DNA of 64,000 bases from Pinguiococcus pyrenoidosus. Taxonomy: Eukaryota; Sar; Pinguiophyceae; Pinguiochrysidales; Pinguiochrysidaceae. The stretch is taken from contig JAAMXY010000993.1 of NCBI GenBank assembly GCA_019677205.1, positions 1-64,000 of the forward strand. Direction: 5' to 3'. A program made the position numbers and the translations under genes. This document shows positions 1 to 10,100 of the stretch, piece by piece; the first letter of the stretch is position 1, and every line of letters starts with the position of its first letter. The notes below the pieces were generated by a model, which did not search any database, was not told the origin of the DNA, and saw only the letters and a list, made by a program, of their open reading frames with translations.

Positions 1-72
1 TAACCCTAACCCTAACCCTAACCCTAACCCTAACCCTAACACTAACCCTAACCCTAACCCTAACCCTAACCC
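1..72. repeat. Telomere repeat array (CCCTAA)n
   Basis: About twelve copies of the hexamer CCCTAA stand at the very left edge, with one variant unit (CACTAA) near base 40. The C-rich strand reads 5' to 3' into the window, which is the expected orientation for a left chromosome end. The repeat is of the TTAGGG type found in many stramenopiles, animals and fungi. The array seen is only the assembled inner edge; its true length is unknown. Confidence 0.96.
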
Positions 73-717
73 AATTCTACCTGAACCTAGGAATCGAGGG
101 TAGCATGTTACCTCATGCTTCATTTCTTTGCTCAAAGCGCCTTTCTGAGCTGCAATATAATGAATCTGCCAGAAGTACCTGAGTACTTAAAAGTGCATTG
201 GAGTGTATTGCCCTTTGCTTGAAGAACTCGCTCCCTTTCACAAAAGATGAATGTCATTCGCTAGACTTGTGCTACAACTTGAAGACAAGAAGTGCGCGTG
301 GGCGACTCAAGGGACTAATGGGTGGCAACCGAAGGCTCCAGCGAGGAAATTCATTGGTTACAAGATTCATATATTTTGAATGACTCCTAATATGACAAGA
401 GCCCCTTGATGCCCAAAGATTCGAAACGCGCGGCACTCAAAGTTATTGGCTGCTAATAACTTCTTTTCACGGGCTCATTTTGCTTGTTTTTAGCGGAATT
501 CAGAGTCATTGTCAAACTCGACTGTATGAAACCCAGTCATTTGTCCTTTTGAATGTATTCTGCATTCCTGCATTGTTAAGCACTTTCACATCACAGTCTT
601 CGTTTTCTAGCTCCACCGCTTCCAGACGCCGCCGCCGCATTCATTTCCACGACGTTAGCCATTCCAGTACAAGGTCGCTGTGAACCCTGCCCACTACCGG
701 TGATCTTGGCCAGCAAG
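73..717. other. Subtelomeric spacer
   Basis: No supported gene. Base composition is closer to balanced than in the genic DNA and no repeat family is visible. The stretch just before base 718 holds the 5' flank of the first gene. Confidence 0.5.
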
Positions 718-1698
718 ATGAAGTTCCTCTTTCAGGTTGTGTTTCTCGCAGCCACGGCTACCGCTGAGTTTCATACAACCGATCCCCACCCGTGGATCCT
801 CGAGCCGACAGCAAGCCCGACAGTTGGGCCCGATGGCGACCACCGCCGAGTGTTGGAGTTAGGGTTCTGTGAGTTCGGAGTTCTCAACGACTGCGGCAAC
901 GTCTGTTGCGACGCCAGCTTGTGCGGCGGTACCTGCGGCGGCTGCGCTTGCGCCGATCAACCTGGGTATGTGTGTGTGTGTGTGCACACATTCCTGTAGC
1001 GCCGTAAGAAGCACCGAACAGATTAACGATTCTAATCATGCTCGTTTCGATGTACCGTTTTTCACAGCGGCCCGGCGGAGTGCTGCCCGAAGGCCATCCG
1101 CGAGAACGGGATTGAATGCAACCTGCCAGAGGACACCGGTTGCGTTGTCAGCGATATCCCTTGCGAGGAGAACGGCACTGGATGTGATCGCGACGACGTA
1201 GAAACCTACTACCCCCTCGGTGTTCAGACCGATGTTCCCGCGCGGGACGTCGTCGGCTGGGAAATCTGTGACATTAGCAACTACGGAGTTGGCACCGGCC
1301 CAAGACTGGACGAGCTTCTGAGCAAATGCAACAAGGCCTATCTAATGTTGGCTTGTCGCGCTGTGGCCAATCCAAGCGTGTACCATGTATTAGCTGCTAC
1401 CACGCGGGAGGACGCACTCCTTGATACTGGCACTGGCGACGCGTTTTCCAGCACTATTTCGAATGGTGCACAGTGGTACTTTGCCGAAGATTGGTCCTGG
1501 GGGTTTGCCCCCCTGGGTCGCGCGATTCGGAAAAACCAATGCGACTTGGGCGATTTCCCGTCTTATGAAACTGATCGTTTGTGTTGGCACACAATTGGAT
1601 CTGTCGGCGGCTGGCGATGCGGCGGCAATATCTTCTTAAACAGTGGAAGTACACCCTTTGAGAAGGTTCTACTACACTCCGACTCGGTCGTTGTGTAA
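718..1698 (+). CDS. Secreted Cys-rich protein of unknown function (two exons: 718-965, 1068-1698)
   Basis: The start at 718 gives MKFLFQVVFLAATATAEF, a clean signal peptide; an in-frame ATG at 700 would add six residues. The intron runs 966-1067 (GTATGT donor, TTTTCACAG acceptor) and joins two open frames without a phase break, giving 292 residues. After the leader comes a Pro/Thr-rich linker, then a Cys-dense segment (residues about 50-115, with CC and CGG motifs, so probably disulfide-bonded), then a C-terminal domain rich in Trp ending with CWHT and GGWRCGGN motifs. I do not recognise the C-terminal domain; it may bind a ligand outside the cell, but that is inference. It is the first gene inside the telomere, only about 650 bases away. 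Confidence 0.72.
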
Positions 1699-2349
1699 GC
1701 TGGCGCCTTGTGAAGTACGCTGCTTCCGTGAGCAGCTTCGTGCCCTTGACCTGCAAAGGCGCAGCTACTGGTTTGGGAGGTTTTCGGGGGGATGGTGGAT
1801 AGGAACGTTTTCGAGTTCTAGTAGATCAAGAAAGAATGATGCCGCGGACTTCATCAGGATGTCTTGTGACGTTCCTGTGTTGGAAGTTGCCAAAGACTAC
1901 TTCTGGGAGTCTGGAAAGGAAGCATTTTCTGCTTTCTCTCGTCGCTTGCACAACTTGACGCTACCGACCTTGCTGACAGCATCACCCCCTCTCGAACCCA
2001 GCTTCGCCACTTAGCGCCATGTCGATCCTGACGCAGAGCTTGCGGCCGCACTGAAGCCCCTCCTTCAAATGATCGAAGAGACGGACGAAGATAAAATGCT
2101 GAAAGAAGCCCAAGCAGTGGAACTACCATTGGCGGCTGATATACGGACTACCTGCGACACATATGTATGCAGAGTACGATGGAGTCGACAGGCGCTGAAG
2201 CTGTTCGAGTTCCATCGGCCCATGACCCACGCAACGAGGCAAGTGGACGACGCGAGCCAGCTCTCGATCACGCGACTAGCCTCGGCAGTTTGCTCTCAAG
2301 AAGCTGCTTCGCATCTCCCTCCCTTTGCGACTTCGCCGCGCTGCCGTAG
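1699..2349 (+). pseudogene. Possible coding remnants upstream of the BspA-like fragment
   Basis: Two stretches read like protein. Bases 1855-1960 are open in one plus frame (acidic and aromatic-rich). Bases 2015-2300 are open in another after a good acceptor (CCACTTAG at 2007-2014) and begin HVDPDAELAAALKPLLQM. They could be exons of the DUF285 gene that follows, but no donor joins all pieces cleanly and the frame into the repeat region is interrupted by TAG at 2347. This is treated as gene debris or an unresolved 5' half. Confidence 0.3.
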
Positions 2350-2823
2350 AACTCGCTATGGCGCACGCATTGGTATGGAGAGACCTTCAATGAAGACACC
2401 AGCGCGTGGGACCCGAGCAGCGTCACGGACTTGAGGTACATGTTTTCGAAGGCCCATGCGTTCAATCAGGACATCGGCGCTTGGAACACGAGCAGCGTCA
2501 CCGACATGAGTGGCATGTTTGGTAGCACCCATGCCTTCAATCAGGACATCAGCGCCTGGGACACGAGTAGCGTAACAAGGATGAGTCGCATGTTTTATGA
2601 TTCCCGTGCCTTCAATCAACATATCAGCGCGTGGAATACGAACAGCGTCACGACAATGCGGGATATGTTTAGCTTTGCCCGTGCCTTCAATCAAAGGCTT
2701 TGCTTGGGTCTCGCAAGCCTTGAGTCTCCAAATAGCGCTTCTGAAGCGGTTTCGTACAGTGCAGGAGAGGTGCATGACAGGTCTTGCTCTGACTGCCCCT
2801 GTGCCGTCCCTCCTCCGCACTAG
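2350..2823 (+). pseudogene. BspA-like / DUF285 repeat protein, 5'-truncated fragment
   Basis: From about 2386 the frame encodes four consecutive copies of a roughly 25-residue unit of the type AFNQDIxAWxTSSVTxMxxMF, which defines the BspA-like surface repeat (DUF285). Units start near residues AFNED, AFNQDIGAW, AFNQDISAW and AFNQHISAW, with a final partial AFNQRL. The frame then runs into a Cys-containing tail and stops at 2823. Upstream the frame closes at TAG 2347, whereas the expected N-terminal part of such proteins appears to lie in a different frame, so this is either a broken copy or a gene with an unmodelled intron. Repeats of this family are usually cell-surface exposed and often multigene; subtelomeric placement fits a variable family. 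Confidence 0.6.
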
Positions 2824-3467
2824 CGTGTGACAGGATCAGACCCTAGCGGGTACGTACAACAAGCTCAAGCACGACCAAACGACAGAGAGAAATAAATTTG
2901 TGCGTCTGTCCTGAAGCCTCTTGTGTGGTTTCCACAGACTTGGATCAGCAGCGCACGGAGCTAAACTTCGTGACGACGCCAGGCTTTCACATTCGGTGCC
3001 AAGGAACGATCGTCGGCTGGGCCAAGCGCAGGGCCCGTCTTCTCTATAACCTTGCCTCTCGGACGAAAAATGAAGAAGACGATCACTCAGAAAACGACCC
3101 AGCGTCCACCTTTGAGCCCCTCTTGTCTTAGGACCGCGCGCTCCAGACCAGGCCCGCAGATCGCGAAGCTCTGGGCGTAGCCGCGCAGCCCCGTGCGCAC
3201 TGTCCAGCATTTGACGTCTCGACTTACATCTAGAATGACCTTCAAATGCGAACCAAACTGATCAGTAGCGAAGAAATTACGTCAAGAGTCCTGTCTTCAA
3301 GCAGAAGCTCCAAGGAGAGGTCCAACACCCATCAAGCGAAGACGGAATGTAGTGTTGCAGGAGGTGTGCCTGTCCTCGCTGCCCTGGAGCCAGCCTCGGG
3401 CTGGCATAGCTTCGGAAGAGCAAAAAGGCACCCCACGGATCAAGTAGCAGAAGCTCGGACGACGCCT
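2824..3467. other. Intergenic, nothing recognised
   Basis: Lies between the BspA-like fragment and the 3' end of the ABC-F gene on the other strand. Only short frames without protein-like composition are present. Confidence 0.5.
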
Positions 3468-5240
3468 TCACCTCGACGCGCGACCCAACGCCACCACGTC
3501 CCTCGCGGTCTCAGCCGTCGTCGCCATGAAGTCGTCGATGGATTCCACTTCCGACAGACCGTTCTGCGACAGCAGAAGCACTCGCGAAAACTGCACTGCG
3601 CTGAGAAAGTCTCGACTGTGTGACACCGCGACCACCGTGCCTTCGTAGTCCTTCAGCGTCGCGATCACCTCCCGAATGCCCTCGGCATCCAAGTGATTCG
3701 TCGGCTCGTCCAGAACTAGCGTGTTCACCTTTCGCAGCGAAAAGCTGGCAAGCAGTGCGCGAGCTCGAGCGCCGGGGTTGAGCTGCCCGATCGGCTTGTC
3801 GACTTGTTGCCGCGTGAGCCCATACTGGATGAGTCGGACGCCAGCGTCGAAGGGATCCACGCCAGAAAGCTGGGCGAGGTACGTCCGAGGCGTCTGATCC
3901 CGCGGCAGGCCTTCGTGCTCCTGCGCCAGGTTCCCAAAGAGCAGGTCCCGTCCGACTGCGACGTCGCCGTCCACCGGCACGAGGTCTCGCGTCAGCGTCC
4001 GGAGCAAGGTGCTCTTGCCAACTCCGTTGTACCCCACAATCGCAATCCGCTCACCAAAGTCAATCCGCAGCGAGATCGGCGCCAGGGGCAGCCGAGCACT
4101 GCCGTATCCGATAGCAACTGAGTCCAGAATGATCGAGGAGCTGGTCGTCGCCCCGGCGACGTCCAGCATGATTCGCAGCGGCGCGTGCTCCACGACGCGC
4201 TCCACCTTGGCTTCAGAATCGCGCAATGTCTCCACCGACTTTGCCTTGCGCCCAGATCGCCCGGCCCGGTCTCGGCGGAAATCGCGCTGAAGCAGATCGT
4301 GGTCCGACGCCTTGTGGCGCTGCCCCGCCGCGGAGGCCGCGCGGAGCTTATCGGCCACGCCTGTCAGGCGCTTGTGGCGCTTCTGTTGTGCATCATATGC
4401 CACGCGCTGCTGCTCCCGCGCGAGCTCCTTGGCGCGCTGGTAGCCTGAAAAGGACGTGCCCGCTGCTGCGATGGATAGCTTGTCCGGGTCGACGTCCCAC
4501 AGCCGATTCGCGACGGCATCGAGAAACGCGCCGTCGTGGGACACGAGGACCACAGCTTTTCCACTGGCCAGAATCGCCTCCTGCAGCCACAGGATGCTCG
4601 GCAGGTCCAGATGGTTGGTGGGCTCGTCCAAAAGAAGGAGCTGCACACTCGAGCGATGCAGCGCCACCGCCAAGTAGGCGCGCACGGCGCATCCTGGCGA
4701 CAAGGCGCCCAGCGGCGTGGTCTCGTAGCCCGCAGTTCCCCAGCCCAGCGCGTCCTTCGCCGCCACCGTCAGCCGACGCCACATCTCCATGTCCTCCAAG
4801 GCCTCTTCATTTCCCGCGGCCGCCTCCAGCTCCAAAGCCTCTGCCACGCTCATCTCGCGCAGCTCTGCTTCCGAGCAACCGGCCTGTGGCAACAGGCGTC
4901 GCCATCGCAGTGCGTCCTGCTCCACCAAGAGCACGCTCCCGGCCGAGCGACGGCCAGGACTCAGCGGCCCCGATAGTTCGCCGGCACTCATGTGGAAATA
5001 AGGTGCGTCCGATGACGTGTCCGGCTCCAGCTCCGCTTGGTCCGCTGCCAAGGCGCGAAGCAGAGTGGACTTGCCACAGCCATTGGGGCCCACCACGCCC
5101 ACGCGCTGCCCATCCGACAGCGACACCGTCACATCCTCCAGCAGCACAGACGAGCCCACGGACAGCGACAAGTTGGACAGCAGCAGAAGGCGAGGCATCC
5201 ACCGGTTCTGCTGATCGGCGCAGACTGCAGACCGGAGCAA
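3468..5240 (-). CDS. ABC-F family ATPase (Uup/EttA/GCN20-like), soluble tandem ABC protein
   Basis: A single uninterrupted 590-residue frame carries two nucleotide-binding domains and no membrane segments, as in ABC-F proteins that act on ribosomes. The first domain has Walker A GPNGCGKSTL (about residue 52), signature LSPG and Walker B LLLLDEPTNHLD. A charged linker rich in Arg/Lys follows (about residues 280-345). The second domain has Walker A GYNGVGKSTLL, signature LNPG and Walker B TLVLDEPTNHLD, followed by a switch His (AVSHSRDF). Both catalytic glutamates are present. Starts are possible at 5240 or at the Met 14 residues later (MPRLLLL); the short leader is not a convincing organelle peptide. 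The closest overall pattern is the bacterial-type Uup group rather than eukaryotic ABCF1-3, which carry longer N-terminal extensions. Confidence 0.9.
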   Translation of the reverse strand: MLRSAVCADQQNRWMPRLLLLSNLSLSVGSSVLLEDVTVSLSDGQRVGVVGPNGCGKSTLLRALAADQAELEPDTSSDAPYFHMSAGELSGPLSPGRRSAGSVLLVEQDALRWRRLLPQAGCSEAELREMSVAEALELEAAAGNEEALEDMEMWRRLTVAAKDALGWGTAGYETTPLGALSPGCAVRAYLAVALHRSSVQLLLLDEPTNHLDLPSILWLQEAILASGKAVVLVSHDGAFLDAVANRLWDVDPDKLSIAAAGTSFSGYQRAKELAREQQRVAYDAQQKRHKRLTGVADKLRAASAAGQRHKASDHDLLQRDFRRDRAGRSGRKAKSVETLRDSEAKVERVVEHAPLRIMLDVAGATTSSSIILDSVAIGYGSARLPLAPISLRIDFGERIAIVGYNGVGKSTLLRTLTRDLVPVDGDVAVGRDLLFGNLAQEHEGLPRDQTPRTYLAQLSGVDPFDAGVRLIQYGLTRQQVDKPIGQLNPGARARALLASFSLRKVNTLVLDEPTNHLDAEGIREVIATLKDYEGTVVAVSHSRDFLSAVQFSRVLLLSQNGLSEVESIDDFMATTAETARDVVALGRASR

Positions 5241-5998
5241 CGAAGCTTTTGGTACCCACTAGCAGCTGAAGTACATGGAGTATGGGTTGGGAAAAGCAAT
5301 CTGATCTTGTCTTCATCATTTGACGCCTTCGTATCCTTCCCCGTTGTGGACGCCCACTTTCGCCGTCTTCTTCAAGAAAGAGTCCGTCGGGACTATGTCA
5401 GACGCTCCCTCCAGACCCCAGACACACTCCCGTGGCGCGCGAGACCTGAGAATGCTGGCTGCGCCGGCACACCAGACCCTCCGGAATAGAAGGGAGGGCA
5501 AAAAGGAAGTTACGAACGCAACCAGACGGTACGCCCAGTGGTCGCCTCGAGATTCCTCATGAGCTCAATGGAAGCGTCTTCTTTGCAGATATCGAGCGCT
5601 TCCAGTGCGGAAATCTGCAGGAGGACGCCGAGCAGGAAAGCAAAAAAAGGTCTCGCGCAGCTCGCGACGAAGCAGAGAGGCAACCAGGCGCCGCGGAGCC
5701 CGAGAGCGGTTCTGGCATCTTCAGAAGATTCTAGCCACCGAACCTAAGGCCCGAGAAGAAACCGCGAAAGTGGCGATGGAGATGCAGCTCGCTGGAATGA
5801 AGCAAGACTTGGAGATGAAAAGGAAAAGGTATGAACTGGAGCGATCTGAAGCAAGCTCAGGCCGAGCTCAATGCCCGTGCACGTTGCGACCAAGAGATCT
5901 CGAAGGCAGTCGGCGTTGAAACAGGGAAGGCCATACGGATGCGAGGAATGCGTCGCTTTTCGGGTTTCGAGTCCTAGAGCAGAAGAGTCTGAACGGAT
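5241..5998 (+). pseudogene. Coding remnants with a frameshift
   Basis: Two adjacent plus-strand frames look like protein but do not join. Bases 5560-5734 read as an acidic/Arg-rich segment (FFADIERFQCGNLQEDAEQE) ending in TAG. Bases 5715-5870 read in another frame as a coiled-coil-like segment (KAREETAKVAMEMQLAGM). No GT-AG pair joins them, so a decayed gene is the simplest reading. The rest of the interval is featureless. Confidence 0.35.
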
Positions 5999-6244
5999 TC
6001 AAAAAGCGAAAGGGCGGTGGAAGTACTTGAAGTCGGATGCATCTTCGATGCCGAGCTCTTGCAAGACGCCTTCAGGGTCTTTCAAGCGTGCTTCGCGGAG
6101 GTCGGAGATGAGATTGGCGAGAGAGTCGTGGGTCTGAAGCCTGGCTTCTTCGCTCTCCACCTCGACGGATGCTTCGCGTGGTCTCACGTCTCCTTGCTTC
6201 TCAGCTGAAAGGCCACCAGAACGGCCGCGCCGCCTGGTGGCCAT
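5999..6244 (-). CDS. Small hypothetical protein, 81 residues
   Basis: The frame reads MATRRRGRSGGLSAEKQGDV and continues with an acidic helix-like stretch and a C-terminus SDFKYFHRPFAF. Residue composition (alternating charges, few rare residues, balanced hydrophobics) is protein-like, unlike the surrounding shadows. No family is recognised. It might instead be the last exon of a larger decayed gene, since the region beside it holds other coding debris. Confidence 0.38.
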   Translation of the reverse strand: MATRRRGRSGGLSAEKQGDVRPREASVEVESEEARLQTHDSLANLISDLREARLKDPEGVLQELGIEDASDFKYFHRPFAF

Positions 6245-7168
6245 GACGCTTGTGCGCTCGTAAGCCTCGTATGTCGGGCGCTCGCGAGAGTTTTAGGCTC
6301 TTAACCTGAAAAACTAAGGACGTTCTTTGAAGTTGTGCGGGACTGCTCAAGAACACACACTGCTGGCATTCTGACACTTTTCTGTGTTCTACATCAAGCT
6401 TGACCAATCAGCGTACTAGAGCACATCACAATTCAAATCCTACGAATGAGATCACAAACAATTGATGCGGTTCGTGAAGCAGCAAAGAAACGATCGATTC
6501 TGTTTGATTTTCAGTTCGGGTGAGTTTCAACAATAATCCTGGCCACTTCTCCTGCGACATCCATACAGTATGGTCGCTTGATCTGGTGCACAGGCGCGCG
6601 GATGACGGCCGGATCGAGGCGGGGGGGTGAAGAAGCTCAACTCCGAGCAACCATGTCCGCGCAAACAGCTGGAAGGATTCCCAGTTGATGAGCCAATGGA
6701 GTTCCATGGAGGGTTTTGGACATCAGCCGATGGTCAAAGTGAGTAACCGATAGCTGATGAAGTACTATCAACCATGACAAAGATGCGCCAATTGTCGAAG
6801 AAGGAAGGATGCTTTGACACTTTTCTGCCAGAGGGCAGAGGTCTACTCTATTCCCTTGGTCTGCCCATACCAGGCCGGGGTTATCGTAACCACATCCCTT
6901 AACCCCCTCGAAACCTTTCGTCCTGCGATTGGTCCAGTTCCCGCTTGCACCCCAGTATGCATGAGTCCCTGCCTCGTGGAGCTGCCCTTCAACTTCGCCA
7001 TGTTACGGCTCCCGAGTGATTGAATGTGTACGTAATACCCCTCTCCCCTCCAGCCGGGATCTAGCGCCGATCTCGCGTTACCGCGCGCTCTCTCTCTCTT
7101 TTTCTCTCTCTCTCACACACACAGAGTCTGCCCCCTCTGCAGATCGGCTCTCCCCGCACCGAAGCATC
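6245..7168. promoter_or_regulatory. Spacer and 5' region of the DUF1800-DUF1501 gene
   Basis: No supported gene. Immediately before the start codon, about 7088-7125, lies a pyrimidine microsatellite (CTCTCT runs then CACACACA), likely in the 5' untranslated region or core promoter. The frame of the downstream gene is open back to 7016 but that part has no protein-like character. Confidence 0.45.
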
Positions 7169-10100
7169 ATGATGGCTACGGGGGCGGCCCGGCCGCCCTT
7201 TGGCGGACCGAACGATGCCGAGCTGGGCGCCAGCAAGCCTGCCGGCCAGGGCTTCGCTCCCTCCGGGAAGAGAAGCAAGAAGAATCTCATCTGCGGCCTG
7301 AGGCGCACCACGCTCTTCGTCATCGTCGTCAGCATCGTCGTCGTGCTTGCGGGCCTTGCCGGTGGGTACATCCTGTTTTACGGCAGCGAGGGCGGCGACA
7401 GCTCCAGCGACGGACCTGTTACGGCACCTGTGGTGGATGGAGAGCCGACCCCGGTGAGCTCTGGGTCCGTCCGCCTGGCGCCCAGCAGCAGTGGTACCCT
7501 CTACACCCTCTCTCGTGTCACTGGCGAGAGCGAGGACGGGGTGTATACTCCGGCCGCACGATCCTACGATGGGAACGACTGGGAGGCGATGCCGCCGCTC
7601 CTCCTGGACTTCGACTGCGACGTGGATGCCTGCAAAGGCAACGTTCCCGACGACGGCTATGAATACGTTCTTGAGGGGCTGAGTGTCAGCGCCGAAGAGG
7701 ACTCCGTTGCACCGTCGGCCGAGAAGCGCGTCGCGCGATTCTTGATGGACAGCACGTTTGGTCCTTCCCGAGCGACCATCGACAGCTTCCCCGGTTCATC
7801 TTCGCAAGACTTCTCAGGCCGCGCCAAGCAGTGGGTCCGGGACCAACTTAGCACGCCGGCGTCCTTGCACAGAGCGCACATTCGCGAGCGCGTGAATCAC
7901 CGCATGGCCTCGACCTTTCCCACTCGAGGACCTTGTGACCTGAACTCGCGCTGGCTCCGGTTCACCTTCACGGGCGAAGACGTCGATCGCACCTTCGTCG
8001 TGACCCCGACGACCTTCGAACTTCGAGCCGGCGGAGCGCTTCGGACCGTCTTGAGCGACTTCGACAACTCCCAGACGGACATTGAGCATCGCGTGTGCAA
8101 CGTGGACGACTGGCTTGGAGGAAGCGTTCGATACGGCGATAGATGCCAGTATGTCATACCAAACCCGCCCGTGATGTTTCCCAGCGGAGACGCGCCGGCG
8201 AACTCGCTCGCACACGACGGCGGCAACTTTGCGCCACTTGATCCGGCAAGGCCCGGAGTGATGACGCTCGTATCAAGACCCGCAGCCCAACTTGAATGCC
8301 GTGTCAACGCGGCCCACGCCTTTGCGACCGACGAATCGGGAGACTGGCTCATCTTCGAGCGCCGAATTCGCCTTCTGGACAATACGTTGGACACCCCAAT
8401 GTCGAACCCCGAAGGCGCCGTGGGAGATGACTACACCCTCAGCTGTCCGGCCGTGCCAAAGTCGTTCCTCAACCGAGAGACCTGCATCCCTGAGGCCAGC
8501 GTTTGTACGACGCCGGCGTTCTCTTCGGTGCTCTTCGAGCTGTCGGAAGAAAACGTTCGCAACTTCTACACCGCTTCAGGCAAGTACGTGCATATTCTTC
8601 GCGGCCTGCCAAACGACGACATCGGTCAGCCGTGCAGCCTTGAAAGATCCCGTTGGCTACGTCACACGGACACGTGCAGCGACGCCGCCTCGCTTGACGC
8701 GGGAACTCGCGACGCAATCTCAGCCGCACTAGAGGCAGCCGACGACGGCGCAGCCGTCATTGACATCAACTTGTCCAACGAGGCTAGCTGCACCAACTAC
8801 GACATCTCTGGAGTGAAGGTCAACGCCGTGTTCGGTGATGGGCGGACCATCTGCTGGGAGCACGTGCACGAAGACCAGTATGGCGTCTACGACTTCTCGC
8901 GATGGACAGTAATTCACTTCGGGAACGACGAGGCATGGCGTTTCGGGCGGGACAATCCAATCTCCGCCTTCGCCGAGAGATACGGGAGTTCGTATGTTGA
9001 CTTCCCGCCCTGGCACAACAGTGGCGACTGGAGATACCAGAAATTCCACATGCAATACGTTGGACGCTTCGGCGAGTGGGTAGACTTCGCAACTCTCCCT
9101 CGCGGCGTTCGTACAAAAGAAATCGCCGAGATTGTCGGCTCAACCCCTGACTTCGCCGCTGGTACCAAAGGAGAAGCCTGCGGCTCGCCAGGAGAGGTGC
9201 GCAACTTGCCAGGGAGGGGCGCTCACTACCCCTTCAGCATTGACTCCGTAGAAGAGCTCCGTACCCAAGAGTTTGATCAACCAACGTTCGCCGACCGCAC
9301 AAACGATGCCAAGCACAATGTCTGGCTGAACGCGGTGCTCGACGCTCCGGATCAGCTGCGCCAGCGCATGGCGTGGGCCTTGGCTCAAATCTTTGTCATC
9401 AACGTGGAGGGCGCAGGGGAGCCATTTTACCAAGAAGCTTACGCGACCTACTACGACATCTTTGTCCGACATGCCTTCGGCTCCTACTTTGACATCCTAC
9501 GAGAAGTGAGCTACTCGCCGTTGATGGGCACCATGCTCACGTACATGGGATCCCGATCTCTTCAGTGGCAGCTCGACCGAGGAAGGCAAGTCTACCCCGA
9601 CGAAAACTACGCGCGAGAGATCATGCAGCTCTTCACAATTGGCCTTTGGAAGCTGAACCCGGATGGAACATTAGCGCGGGATGCAAGCGGAGATGCCATG
9701 GCCTCGTACACAAATGACGACATTCTCTCGTTCGCACGGGTCTGGACCGGCTTCGAACGTCAAGGCTTTCGGGACAACATTGAGGCCCTCTTCGGCCGCA
9801 ACAACGTCGATCCAATGTGGATCTACGCGCCCGGGCGAGACCTCTTCCCCAAGGGAGGTCTCGACGGCGCCTTCGTCGGAGATGGATACCCGCTTTGCAG
9901 TCAGCTTCCGGAGCGCCATTTCCTCAAGAAGGGCGCTCAGTTCCACTATCTAGGCGCCGAACCGGTGCCGCAGCTTCAGTGGGATGCGTTCATCCGGGAG
10001 GCATCGGTCCCCGATGACGCAATCCTCCGAATGGAGCTGAACTCGCAGACGTCGGCGCTGTATCGCACCCTGTGCGACGCGGCCAGCACCGGCGGACCTT

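Noticed and set aside
4226-5269. 347-residue plus-strand frame opposite the ABC-F gene
   Set aside because: Pro/Arg-rich antisense shadow of a gene with two complete ABC domains.
1-7000. Transposon or retroelement in the subtelomere
   Set aside because: No transposase, reverse transcriptase, integrase, long terminal repeat or target-site duplication could be found here or elsewhere in the window.
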